In this document: in pieces, positions 1 to 8,085 of the stretch
Numbering within the stretch: the stretch's first letter is position 1
Layout of the letters: each line of letters starts with the position of its first letter
DNA from: JBLIAZ01 sp047632015
GTDB lineage: Bacteria; Bacteroidota; Bacteroidia; Flavobacteriales_C; GCA-002722245
Assembly: GCA_047632015.1 (NCBI GenBank)
Contig: JBLIBC010000002.1
Coordinates: 1 to 39,152, forward strand
Direction of reading: 5' to 3'
DNA: 39,152 bases
The notes under the pieces: model-generated
What the model saw: only the letters and a program-made list of their open reading frames with translations
Told to the model about the DNA's origin: nothing
The model's database searches: none
Translations under genes and position numbers: made by a program

Positions 1-140
1 GGTTCCAAGATTCTTTTACTGATGATGCCAGTGTAATTGAGGCAAAAGGTGTTAGTGTCAACCTGGTGCCAGGAAACTTTGAAAACATAAAAATTACCAG
101 GCCGGTTGATCTTCAAATGGCTGAAATGCTTTTACAATAA
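1..140 (+). CDS. ispD: 2-C-methyl-D-erythritol 4-phosphate cytidylyltransferase, C-terminal end only
   Basis: The window opens inside this gene. The readable frame starts at base 3 and gives 45 residues before TAA at 138-140. The tail carries FTDDASVIEAKG, a VNLVPGNFENIKIT stretch and a final DLQMAEMLL. These match the conserved C-terminal signature of IspD (T-D-D-A-S-x-x-E, then G-x-x-x-N-I-K-I-T). IspD makes CDP-methylerythritol from MEP and CTP in the cytosolic non-mevalonate isoprenoid pathway. The nucleotide-binding N-terminal half lies outside the window, so activity cannot be judged. The call rests on the tail motif alone, but that motif is distinctive. Confidence 0.85.
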   Translation, partial: FQDSFTDDASVIEAKGVSVNLVPGNFENIKITRPVDLQMAEMLLQ

Positions 141-151
141 ACGTTTAGTTA

Positions 152-884
152 TTGCTATTTTCGTTTAGAATAATCACCTATGGAATACGGAGAAAAACAT
201 TTGACATACAAAAGGAAAGTTGTTTTGGTAAACAATCTATGCCATATTTAGACAGGATTACTAAGGAATACTCTGATAACGAGGCGTGCTTTGTTTTTGT
301 TAATCAAGGCGAACTGTCTGTTCGAGCTCAGGATGAATACGTTGACCTTAATCAAGATGTTGCTTTATTAGCAAAGTGTTTGAATTATTTTTTTGAAACA
401 AACGACGAGCAAAAAAAAATGTGGTGACGGGGTGGAAGTTATTGCGGTAATTATATACCCGTCCTTGGTGGAAGAGCTATTTGGGTTTGATTTATCAACC
501 TCCAATTATTCACTTGGGTACAATTTAAAAAAGGTAAATAGGGATACGGTACTCACTAATTTTAAGAAGAGCATCAACATTCTCATTGATCAACCAGAAC
601 TGGCTGATGAGAACATTATTAAAAATAAATTAAAAGAGTTTATTTTGCTGATTGCAAAGTCGGCAAATGCACCTTCTCAATTGGATTTTTTATCAGGGTT
701 GTTTGATCCCATTGTAATTGAATTTAAAAGCACGATCCGTCTAAAGTTGAATGTCTTATTACTCGCTTTTTCATGGGGTAAAGTTAATTATCGAAATCAA
801 CTTCAACTAGCTTAGCTTTTCTCTCTCAGTAAAAGTAGCAAGTCCAGAAACAAGCACAAGATCATATTGATGATGTTACCCTAA
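152..884 (+). pseudogene. Broken AraC/ExsA-type transcriptional regulator
   Basis: Two overlapping frames (152-427 and 393-815) together read as the cupin-like sensor half of an AraC-family regulator common in Bacteroidota: an EACFVFVNQGELSV strand, a CLNYFFE segment, then GVEVIAVIIYPSLVEELF. The frame changes at a run of nine A (about 411-419), so the likely lesion is a homopolymer indel. After residues like IEFKSTIRLKLN, where the HTH domain should begin, the frame hits TAG at 813-815. A short remnant (SLSKSSKSR) resembling the start of the first HTH follows and ends at TAA 882-884. The DNA-binding domain is otherwise missing before hflC begins at 959 on the other strand. The 5' limit is uncertain, because an ATG at 180 in another frame could be the original start. 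Family assignment is inference from sequence style and was not searched. Confidence 0.55.
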
Positions 885-958
885 TGGGACTCAAAATATA
901 GTTGATGCCGCCTCATGTCGCTTGTTAAAGCAAAAGCTTAGGATGAACCTCTAAAGTA

Positions 959-1900
959 CTATTTCATCTTTTTCAAATACTTGAACAGCTCGCTGTCAGT
1001 AGATAAAATTACTGAAGTTTCGTCGTCAAAGGTTTTATCAAAAGTTTCCATTGATTTTAAGAAAGCGTACAGCTCTCTTGACTGAGCAGACCTGTTATAC
1101 GCCGCAGCATAAATGGCAGCTGCTTTGGCATCAGCGTCACCTTTAATTTCCTCGGCTTTTCTACGAGCTCCCGATTGAATGGTTTTTAATTCCCTGTCTT
1201 TTTCCCCATTAATCTTAGACGCTTGTCCTTGTCCTCTCGATTTAAACTTTTCTGCCATGTTATTACGCTCGCTTCTCATCCTATCATACACACTACTTCG
1301 GACGTCTTGTACATAATTTACCCTCTTGAATCTAAAATCCAAGATTTTAATTCCTAAATCATTCGCTTGTTTATTGGCGCTAGCTAAAATGTCATGTTGA
1401 ATTTGAGCACGTCCAATGGCAATAGGTACCAAGGAATCTTTTAATTCAGCATCAACAGTATCAACTTGCACCGGAGTTCTATTTGAAGAACGAACCAATT
1501 CAATTAGTTTGTTTTTAGCAACATGTAAGTTAGTTTCTCCGTCTAGGATGTCATCTAGTCTCGACTGAGCACCTTTTTCATTGGTCAGACGCTTAAAAAA
1601 TTGAAGAGGATCTGTGATTTGCCACCTTGCATACGAATCAACAAAAATACTCTGATTTTCTTGAGTGATCACGGAAGCCTTAGCTCCATCCCATTCTAAA
1701 TATCGTTTTTCAAAAAAGTGAGACTTTTGAACAAAAGGTATTTTAAAATATACCCCAGGAAGCGTGATAGCTTCTCCTATTGGACGACCAAATTGAGTTA
1801 AAACTACTTGCTCTGTTTCATCTACTATAAACGTTCCTGACACAGTTATAACTAATGCAACAAGAACTAGACCTATGGTTAATATTAATTTATTTTTCAT
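959..1900 (-). CDS. hflC: HflC, SPFH/band 7 membrane protease modulator
   Basis: This 313-residue protein has one N-terminal transmembrane segment (about residues 4-24). A band 7/SPFH domain follows (VDETEQVVLTQFGRPIG, PGVYFKIPFVQ, YLEWDG). Next comes a long charged, Ala/Glu/Lys-rich helix (about 215-275, GEKDRELKTIQSGARRKAEE) ending near the C-terminus. HflC with HflK forms the large cage on the membrane that encloses and restrains the AAA protease FtsH. Its ATG lies inside the end of hflK (11-bp overlap, ATGAAAAATAA), so the two are translationally coupled. Length is close to other HflC proteins (about 300-335). No anomaly is seen. Confidence 0.92.
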   Translation of the reverse strand: MKNKLILTIGLVLVALVITVSGTFIVDETEQVVLTQFGRPIGEAITLPGVYFKIPFVQKSHFFEKRYLEWDGAKASVITQENQSIFVDSYARWQITDPLQFFKRLTNEKGAQSRLDDILDGETNLHVAKNKLIELVRSSNRTPVQVDTVDAELKDSLVPIAIGRAQIQHDILASANKQANDLGIKILDFRFKRVNYVQDVRSSVYDRMRSERNNMAEKFKSRGQGQASKINGEKDRELKTIQSGARRKAEEIKGDADAKAAAIYAAAYNRSAQSRELYAFLKSMETFDKTFDDETSVILSTDSELFKYLKKMK

Positions 1901-2900
1901 TTGTTTGGTTTTTTAACTGCATTTGAAGCAGCGGTAATACATTAGATCCTTTGTTATCAGTAATGATTTTGTTCCCTAGTTTTGGTAATACTTTAGACAT
2001 TGTTTCTAAATAGATTCTACGTCTAGTTACTTCAGGAGCTTTTATGTATTCCGTGTAAATAGCATTAAATCTTGCTACTTCTCCCACAGCATCATTTACC
2101 CTTTGAATAGCATAACCTTGCGATTTTGCAATGGTTTCATCGGCTTGACCTTTAGCCCTTGGGATAATTTTACTTCGCTGTGTTTTGGCATCGTAAATTA
2201 ATTTTTGCTCTTCCTGTTCTGCCTTATTTACCGCCTCAAAAGCTGCTCTAACTGGCTCGGGAGGATTAACAGACTGAAGCACTACTTGGTCTATTTTTAC
2301 ACCTAAGGAATATTCCCTACATATTTTTTGGAGCAGTGCTTTTAGTTCAATATTCATTTGAGTTCTACCTACGGTAATTACTTCGTTTACAGTTCTGTCA
2401 CCCACTATTTGTCTCATTGCAGCCTCCGATATGTCTTGCAATGTGGATTCAGGATCTCTGACCCTGAACAGGAAATTTTTTGGGCGATCAATTCTGTATT
2501 GAATTACCCACTCTACGTCTGCCAAGTTTAAATCACCTGTTAGCATTAACGCCACTTCCTTTTCGGCTGCTCCTTTGTAAAAGCTCGACTTGATATCAGC
2601 GTTAGTGGTTTTAAATCCAAACTCTATTTTTTGTTGATTTTCAACAGGTACCAAGTGGACTGTTTCAATAAAAGGTATTTTGAATTTCAAGCCAGGGTTA
2701 ACCTCTCTTGAATATTTTCCAAATCGTGTTATTACACCTACTTCTTCAGTTTCTACTACAAAGATAGAACCGTATGCAAGTACTGCAGTAAGAATTACCA
2801 AGATCAGTAGCTTTCCTTTGGGTAATTGTTCTTTTAGTTTTGTAAGTAGAGCTTTTAACTCTGGGGGTATTCCAAGTAAATCAAAAATATCTTGTGCCAT
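1890..2900 (-). CDS. hflK: HflK, SPFH/band 7 membrane protease modulator
   Basis: This is the first gene of the hflKC pair. I place the start at the ATG at 2898-2900 (MAQDIFDLLGIPPE), giving 336 residues. The frame stays open 10 codons further upstream, but that extension looks non-conserved. A soluble lead of about 30 residues precedes a transmembrane segment (LLILVILTAVLAYGSIFVV). The SPFH domain follows, with VETEEVGVITRFGKYSREV, NPGLKFKIPFIE and a VQYRIDRPKNFLF region, then an Ala/Glu-rich helix (FEAVNKAEQEEQKLIYDAK). Together with HflC it forms the inner-membrane assembly that limits FtsH access to membrane substrates. It lacks the glycine-rich N-terminal tail of proteobacterial HflK, as I expect in this phylum. 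Confidence 0.9.
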   Translation of the reverse strand: MAQDIFDLLGIPPELKALLTKLKEQLPKGKLLILVILTAVLAYGSIFVVETEEVGVITRFGKYSREVNPGLKFKIPFIETVHLVPVENQQKIEFGFKTTNADIKSSFYKGAAEKEVALMLTGDLNLADVEWVIQYRIDRPKNFLFRVRDPESTLQDISEAAMRQIVGDRTVNEVITVGRTQMNIELKALLQKICREYSLGVKIDQVVLQSVNPPEPVRAAFEAVNKAEQEEQKLIYDAKTQRSKIIPRAKGQADETIAKSQGYAIQRVNDAVGEVARFNAIYTEYIKAPEVTRRRIYLETMSKVLPKLGNKIITDNKGSNVLPLLQMQLKNQTNEK

Positions 2901-2995
2901 GTGTTTTATTTTGAAGCACGAAGGTATCACATCCTGTTGAACTTATGAATGTCTAACGAGGTTATTAAATCCCAGTAACAGGATCATAATATTGT

Positions 2996-3766
2996 TTAAC
3001 TTTTCTTTTTTAAAAAATCCATGATAATACCAATTTCTTTCGGCATTTCAGGGATAGAAACTATTTGATAACTGTGTCTGTTTGGATGCAGGACTAACAA
3101 GTTAGTTGACGAGATTTTTATGCCATAATTTTTTTGCAACAAATGCTTGTACAGGTTTTGCTGCAGCGCATATTTGTGGTAGCTGTTGTCACTTAAATGT
3201 GATAAATCGTCCTTAGCAAATTGATAACTTGGTTTAATGGGGCGATCTTGTGCGTCCACTACCTTTTCACTTCTTTTCCAATCGAACATGAAATACAATC
3301 CTGTTTTAGGATTTTTATAAATCATGTCTACTGTTCCTGCTAACATTACTTCCTCGTCGAATATTCGCCATTCGGTACGGTGAGGTTGCATTAAAGGATA
3401 TTTGTCTACAAATTTTAAGAAGTAACCAAATTCGATGCTGTTCCTATCGTGCTTTATTCCGTTGTAATATTTTTCTATTTGATCATGGAGGTAGGTGCCC
3501 TGGTCAGCAGCTAGCTTTCCTTTGTCTGCCCATTCATCAATTACTTGTTGCTGAGGTACCCCTCGTTGCTTAGCCTTTTTTTTAGACCAAAACTCAGTGT
3601 CGAATTTGGGAAAAAATTCACCAATGATTTGACTAACTGAAATGACATTTGGATCGCCATCAATGAAATATTCGTGCTTTTCGGCATTGAAACCTATTCG
3701 TTCATCACGAGGATGTTCGTTTAATCTTTCCAATAAAAGCGCGCTGGTTTCTGTCTTTTTTTCCAT
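2996..3766 (-). CDS. PD-(D/E)XK nuclease-like protein (RecB/Cas4/MGME1-type core)
   Basis: The 256-residue protein shows the ordered motifs of the RecB-like PD-(D/E)XK nuclease superfamily: G90-T-x-x-H94-D, an acidic E132, G145-T-V-D147, D162-W-K164, and a QxxY-type segment around 202-206 (YALQQNLYKHLL). The D147...D162-x-K164 set would bind the metal ion. The protein is a single nuclease domain without a helicase or an obvious Cys cluster, so a Cas4 or AddB-type iron-sulphur protein is unlikely. A role in DNA repair or end trimming is plausible but not shown. It is co-oriented with hflKC, with a 95-bp gap before the hflK start. Nothing nearby indicates a defence island. Confidence 0.7.
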   Translation of the reverse strand: MEKKTETSALLLERLNEHPRDERIGFNAEKHEYFIDGDPNVISVSQIIGEFFPKFDTEFWSKKKAKQRGVPQQQVIDEWADKGKLAADQGTYLHDQIEKYYNGIKHDRNSIEFGYFLKFVDKYPLMQPHRTEWRIFDEEVMLAGTVDMIYKNPKTGLYFMFDWKRSEKVVDAQDRPIKPSYQFAKDDLSHLSDNSYHKYALQQNLYKHLLQKNYGIKISSTNLLVLHPNRHSYQIVSIPEMPKEIGIIMDFLKKKS

Positions 3767-3788
3767 TTCCGGAAGCTACAAATTTTAT

Positions 3789-3949
3789 ATAGTCAAACCG
3801 AATAGCAATTCGGGAATTTTGACGAAGTTTAATTTTTCTTTATCAAGGCAAAAAAGTCAATCATAGCCAAAGTTATGGTTTAATTTTTTAACGTAGCTAA
3901 AGGAAAAAGAGGCAAGAAAAAAACTCGAATTGCTATTCGGTTTGACTAT
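3789..3949. repeat. 161-bp element with perfect 24-bp terminal inverted repeats (MITE or REPIN-like)
   Basis: The left arm at 3789-3812 begins ATAGTCAAACCGAATAGC. The right arm at 3926-3949 is its exact reverse complement over all 24 bases. The arms enclose 113 bp of A/T-rich DNA with no ORF. Each arm also holds a smaller palindrome (CCGAAT-AGCA-ATTCGG at 3798-3813; CGAAT-tgct-ATTCG on the right). That REP-inside-inverted-pair layout is the layout of REPINs. The bases just outside are TAT on both sides (3786-3788 and 3950-3952), consistent with a short target duplication. It sits between the nuclease gene and thrA. A strong cruciform or RNA hairpin is also possible. No second copy is seen in this window. 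Confidence 0.65.
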
Positions 3950-4046
3950 TATGTGTCCATTTTACCAAAAAATGCTGTGTAGAACTCAGGTTTTGAGTTT
4001 AATTCAATAAATTTGCGGCTAATATATTTTTTAATAAAGCATTGCT

Positions 4047-6479
4047 ATGAAAGTCCTGAAGTTTGGAGGTACGTCGGTAGGTAGTTCAGATAACATAAAA
4101 AAAGTTGCTGAAATTGTGGAATCAAGAGCAGCTGAAGGAAAAATTATTGTAGTGGTTTCGGCCATGGGAGGTGTTACTAACTTATTGATTGACAGTGCTG
4201 AAAAATCGGCAAAGGGCGAAGATACCTACAAGGAAACACTTAAAGTAATTGAGGAAAAGCACTTTCAAGTAATTAGGGACTTAGTGCCCATAACAGAGCA
4301 AAGCAGTTTAATAGCATCCGTAAAGGTGCTGTTGAATCAACTTGAAGATGTCCTTTTAGGAGTGTCTTTAGTAAAGGAAATATCAAAGAAGACGTCGGAT
4401 TACATTGTGAGTTTTGGCGAAATATTGTCGTCAACAATCATTACCGAGGTGTTAAAAGCCGAGTTAGTTGACGCCAGAAGTTTAATTAAAACCAACGGCG
4501 AGTTTGGTAACGCTCAAGTCAATTTTGAAGTAACCAATGGCTTAGTAAAAGATTATTTTGCATCAAGTAATGCGAAAGTTCATTTGATGCCAGGTTTTAT
4601 ATCGTCTACCGTAAAAGGAGAACTATCTACTTTAGGAAGAGGAGGGTCAGATTACACGGCGTCAATAGTTGCAGGTGCTTTAGGGGCAAGCTTGTTGGAA
4701 ATTTGGACTGATGTAAACGGTATCATGACTGCTGATCCACGTAAAGTGGAACAAGCGTTTACTGTTCCAGCAGTGAGTTATAAGGAAGCAATGGAATTGT
4801 CACATTTTGGGGCTAAGGTGATTTATCCACCGACTATTCTTCCAGTGTTTAAAAATGGTATTCCAATTAGGATTTTAAATACGTTTGATCCGTCAGCAGA
4901 GGGAACTTTAATCAGTAGCTCTGATGATTCTGAAATGCCAATTAAAGGAATTAGTTCCATCGAAAAAATAGCTTTGTTAAGCTTAAGTGGTTCAGGAATG
5001 GTAGGAATACCAGGAATCTCAAGCAGGTTGTTTGGCGCACTTTCGCAAGCAGGTGTGAACATCATATTAATTACTCAAGCTTCATCAGAGCACAGCATTA
5101 CTTTGGCGATTAGCCCTGATGCTGTTGAATCTGCAGAGGATGCGGTGAATAACGAATTTGAATTAGAAATTCAAGCTGGAAAAGTAAATGCTTTAAAAGT
5201 AGAACTTGGATTAAGCATCGTAGCTTTAGTAGGGGAAAAAATGAGTGGGCAGGTGAATGTTTCAGGAAAAATGTTCAATGCTTTAGGTAGTAATGGGGTA
5301 AACATCAGAGCCATAGCGCAAGGTTCGTCAGAAAGAAACATATCGGCAGTGATAGAGGAAAAGCACGTTAAGAAGGCATTGAATGTACTTCACGAAAGAC
5401 ATTTTGAAAACGATAACCCAAGGTTAAACTTGTTCATGGTTGGAGTTGGAAATGTGGGAGGTACGTTGATTGAACAAATCAAAGATCAGGTTGCAAGCTT
5501 GGAGGAAAATTCAAAAATTGAAATCCGAGTAATTGGAATGTGTAACAGCCGAAAATATATAATTGAAGAATCAGGAATTGATTTAGACAACTGGAAAGAA
5601 AACTTGGATGCTTCAGGAAATGCATTTACCAAGGAAGTCTTTTTGGATCAAATCACGGAATTGAATTTAAGGAACAGTGTATTGGTTGATTGCACTGCTA
5701 ACGAGGATGTGGCAAACATGTACAAGCCGACATTGTCTGCGAATGTATCAGTGGTTACTGCCAACAAAATCGCATGTTCATCAGGATATGATGATTACAA
5801 GGAATTGAAAGCTATTGCACTTAAAAATGGCGCTAAGTTTTTGTTTGAAACTAATGTTGGGGCTGGTTTGCCAGTAATTGGAACCATCAACGACTTAGTT
5901 AAGAGCGGTGATAAAGTAAATGAAATTCAAGGTGTAGTTTCAGGATCGTTGAACTTCATATACAACGTTTACAACGGTGAAAACAAATTTCATGATGTGG
6001 TTAAGCAAGCACAGCAGGAAGGATACACTGAGCCAGATCCAAGAATTGATTTGTCTGGTGTTGATGTCAAAAGAAAAATTGTCATTTTGGTGCGTGAAAG
6101 TGGATACAAAATGGAGTTGGAGGATGTGAACGTTAAGTCGTTTTTACCAGATTCTTGTTTCGAAGTTGATTCAGTAGACGATTTTTTTGAAGAATTAAAA
6201 AAGCATGAAAGCACCTTTAAAAAGATGGTGGTTGAAGCAAAAGCTAAAGGTGAAAAGTTAAGAATTGTAGGTTCGTTTGACGGGAAAACTGCTAACGTAG
6301 AAATGCAGTCAGTTGGTTCTGATCATCCATTTTACAATTTACAAGGAAAAGATAATATCGTAGTATTGTACACTAAACGCTACGCTGAGCAACCTATGGT
6401 AATTCAAGGTGCGGGTGCAGGCGCTGATGTGACAGCTGCGGGAGTATTTGCAGACATCATCAGAATAGCAAATACATAA
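4047..6479 (+). CDS. thrA: Bifunctional aspartokinase / homoserine dehydrogenase I
   Basis: The 810-residue protein has the usual ThrA order. The aspartokinase domain comes first (KFGGTSVGSSDN at 5-16, VVVSAMGGVTNL, and a TLGRGGSDYTAS substrate loop near residues 193-204). Two ACT regulatory domains follow (about 305-450, each with a GKMFNALG or SRLFGALS helix start). The NAD(P)-linked homoserine dehydrogenase starts near 460 with VGVGNVGG and continues through TANKIA, FETNVGAGLPVI and GYTEPDPRIDLSGVDVKRK. It catalyses the first and third steps from aspartate toward threonine, methionine and lysine. The ACT pair implies feedback by threonine. Length matches the family (about 810-820). thrB follows after 8 bp. 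A TAAATTTG sequence at 4008-4015 resembles a -7 element, but no good -33 partner was found. Confidence 0.96.
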   Translation: MKVLKFGGTSVGSSDNIKKVAEIVESRAAEGKIIVVVSAMGGVTNLLIDSAEKSAKGEDTYKETLKVIEEKHFQVIRDLVPITEQSSLIASVKVLLNQLEDVLLGVSLVKEISKKTSDYIVSFGEILSSTIITEVLKAELVDARSLIKTNGEFGNAQVNFEVTNGLVKDYFASSNAKVHLMPGFISSTVKGELSTLGRGGSDYTASIVAGALGASLLEIWTDVNGIMTADPRKVEQAFTVPAVSYKEAMELSHFGAKVIYPPTILPVFKNGIPIRILNTFDPSAEGTLISSSDDSEMPIKGISSIEKIALLSLSGSGMVGIPGISSRLFGALSQAGVNIILITQASSEHSITLAISPDAVESAEDAVNNEFELEIQAGKVNALKVELGLSIVALVGEKMSGQVNVSGKMFNALGSNGVNIRAIAQGSSERNISAVIEEKHVKKALNVLHERHFENDNPRLNLFMVGVGNVGGTLIEQIKDQVASLEENSKIEIRVIGMCNSRKYIIEESGIDLDNWKENLDASGNAFTKEVFLDQITELNLRNSVLVDCTANEDVANMYKPTLSANVSVVTANKIACSSGYDDYKELKAIALKNGAKFLFETNVGAGLPVIGTINDLVKSGDKVNEIQGVVSGSLNFIYNVYNGENKFHDVVKQAQQEGYTEPDPRIDLSGVDVKRKIVILVRESGYKMELEDVNVKSFLPDSCFEVDSVDDFFEELKKHESTFKKMVVEAKAKGEKLRIVGSFDGKTANVEMQSVGSDHPFYNLQGKDNIVVLYTKRYAEQPMVIQGAGAGADVTAAGVFADIIRIANT

Positions 6480-6487
6480 TTTAAGTA

Positions 6488-7414
6488 ATGGATCAAGTAA
6501 AAGTATATGCTCCAGCATCCGTAGCCAATGTGGCTTGTGGTTTTGATGTATTAGGTTTCGCTTTGGATTTCCCAGGTGATACTGTGATTGCTCGTAAAAA
6601 TGATTCAGGGAAGTTAAGTATATCAAAAATTCACAACGGTGAAGGTTTGTCTTGTGAACCAGGTGAAAATGTGGTAACAGTGGCGGTTCAAGCCATGTTG
6701 GATAACCTTAATTCAAAACAAGGAATTGATTTTGAATTGTTCAAAGGGGTGAAACCAGGAAGTGGTATTGGAAGTTCAGCAGCAAGTAGTTCAGCAGCAG
6801 TTGTAGCAGCAAATTATTTATTGGATGAACCTTTTAAAAAGGTTGATTTAGTGCAATTTGCCATGATGGGCGAAAAGCTGGCTAGTGGGACAGCACATGC
6901 TGATAATGTGGCACCAAGTGTTTGTGGAGGTTTTACTTTGGTTCGAAGTTACGAACCTCTTGATATTGTGACAATAAATACGCCTGATGAATTGTGGTGT
7001 ACCGTAATTCACCCTCAATTGGAAGTTAAAACAAAAGATGCCCGTCGGGTACTTAAAGGGGGAATAGACCTTAAAAAAGCCATTACCCAATGGGGAAATG
7101 TAGGTGGTTTAATAGCTGGATTATATAAATCAGATTATGATTTAATTGGACGTTCATTAGTGGATGTCGTGATTGAACCAATTCGTTCAATTCTGATTCC
7201 AGGTTATTCTGATGTAAAACAAGTGAGTTTAAACGCTGGATCCTTAGGGTGTTCAATTTCTGGCAGTGGTCCTTCCATTTTTTCCCTTTGTAAAGGGGAA
7301 GAAAGCGCGTTGAAAGTAAAGGCTGTAATTGGTGAGGTGTACGAGCAATACGGAGTTGAATTTGAAATCCATGTGAGTAGAATCAACTTGGAGGGGGCAA
7401 CTGTAGTTTCGTAG
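6488..7414 (+). CDS. thrB: Homoserine kinase (GHMP family)
   Basis: This 308-residue GHMP kinase phosphorylates homoserine with ATP, the step before threonine synthase. The N-terminus reads VYAPASVANVACGFDVLGFA, a typical ThrB opening. The ATP-binding motif PGSGIGSSAAS spans residues 90-100, followed by an Ala/Ser-rich helix. A C-terminal glycine-rich motif (GCSISGSGPSIF) completes the fold. The gene starts 8 bp after the thrA stop, so the two are surely one transcript. In many Flavobacteriales thrC follows directly, but here it does not. Nothing is unusual within the protein itself. Confidence 0.95.
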   Translation: MDQVKVYAPASVANVACGFDVLGFALDFPGDTVIARKNDSGKLSISKIHNGEGLSCEPGENVVTVAVQAMLDNLNSKQGIDFELFKGVKPGSGIGSSAASSSAAVVAANYLLDEPFKKVDLVQFAMMGEKLASGTAHADNVAPSVCGGFTLVRSYEPLDIVTINTPDELWCTVIHPQLEVKTKDARRVLKGGIDLKKAITQWGNVGGLIAGLYKSDYDLIGRSLVDVVIEPIRSILIPGYSDVKQVSLNAGSLGCSISGSGPSIFSLCKGEESALKVKAVIGEVYEQYGVEFEIHVSRINLEGATVVS

Positions 7415-7446
7415 TTCTATTCAAAAAATACATCAAATATTAGCAT

Positions 7447-7824
7447 ATGGCGTACGATGAGTATTTAGCTGAAAGAGTGGAGCGTTTTTTCACGGGCAAG
7501 CATCTGGATTTTTTCTTTAAAAAAATGATGGGAGGGTTGGTCTTTATGGTCAATGAAAAGATGTGTGTGGGGGTGTTGAAGGATAAAAAAACCGCCGAAG
7601 ATAAAATCATGCTCCGGATTGGTAAGGAATTTTACGAAGAAGCTCTTAAAAGTAATTCAGCACGTAAGATGGATTTCACCGGAGTTCCGATGAAAGGTTT
7701 TGTTTTTATTGGCCCAGATGCGTTTGATATGGATGATGATTTGGAGTTTTGGCTTCAAAAAGCTTTGGATTTTAATCCGGAGGCAAAAAAAAGTCCACCT
7801 AAAAAGAAGAAATTGTCTAAGTAG
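7447..7824 (+). CDS. TfoX/Sxy N-terminal domain family protein
   Basis: The 125-residue protein carries a single TfoX N-terminal-type domain. Its start (MAYDEYLAERVERFF), the KKMMGGLVFMVNEKMCVGVLK strand region and the MKGFVFIGPDAF turn match the fold, which resembles the YjbR/TfoX alpha-beta proteins. The TfoX C-terminal helix-hairpin-helix domain is absent. The tail (about 110-125) is Lys-rich (KKSPPKKKKLSK) and could contact nucleic acid. It lies 32 bp after thrB and is probably carried at the end of the thr transcript. In gamma-proteobacteria TfoX/Sxy regulates competence; stand-alone N-domain proteins like this have no established role. Confidence 0.75.
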   Translation: MAYDEYLAERVERFFTGKHLDFFFKKMMGGLVFMVNEKMCVGVLKDKKTAEDKIMLRIGKEFYEEALKSNSARKMDFTGVPMKGFVFIGPDAFDMDDDLEFWLQKALDFNPEAKKSPPKKKKLSK

Positions 7825-7912
7825 GTCAAAGGAACTAGCGAATAGCTGCTAGTCTAAGAATGTGATATTAGTTCATTGCTAAAAGCATCCAGTGTGTATT
7901 GCCTCAAGATTG

Positions 7913-7944
7913 GAACAAAACCTCCTGTTTTTGAACAAAACCTC
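7913..7944. promoter_or_regulatory. Tandem 12-bp direct repeat upstream of the chitinase gene
   Basis: GAACAAAACCTC occurs at 7913-7924 and again at 7933-7944. The two copies are exactly 20 bp apart, about two helical turns, so both would face the same side of the helix. An A/T-rich hairpin follows immediately (CCTCGAAAAAA at 7941-7951 pairing with the region ending GAGG at about 7967). The layout suggests a binding site for a dimeric or tandem regulator of the chitinase gene starting at 8086. The regulator is unknown and function is inference. Confidence 0.35.
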
Positions 7945-7998
7945 GAAAAAAAATGAATTTTTTGAGGTAAAATTTGCGTTTTTAGTAACCTTATTGTG

Positions 7999-8013
7999 AA
8001 TCTATCATAGATT
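7999..8013. promoter_or_regulatory. Short palindrome (candidate operator) before the chitinase gene
   Basis: AATCTA-TCA-TAGATT forms 6-bp inverted arms around a 3-bp centre, 72 bp before the chitinase start codon. In low-G+C DNA such a palindrome can arise by chance, so this is only a candidate regulator site. Confidence 0.25.
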
Positions 8014-8085
8014 ATGAGCCTAAAAAAGCAATAAGTTGTTTATATTAGAACACCTTATTTATTATTACACTTAACTTAACTCACT

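Noticed and set aside
2931..2984. Inverted repeat ATCCTGTT / AACAGGAT upstream of hflK
   Set aside because: Only 8-bp arms with a 38-bp spacer and no T tract; too weak to call a terminator or operator.
2996..3949. A defence island around the PD-(D/E)XK gene and inverted-repeat element
   Set aside because: Neighbours are hflKC and thrAB, with no helicase, methylase, CRISPR repeat or toxin-antitoxin pair.
3992..4015. Possible thrA promoter (TTTG and TAAATTTG)
   Set aside because: The -7 box fits, but the TTTG is only 12 bp upstream instead of about 19-21, so I do not list it as a promoter.
6339..6626. Minus-strand 95-codon ORF over the thrA-thrB junction
   Set aside because: It lies antisense to two certain genes and shows no protein-like features.
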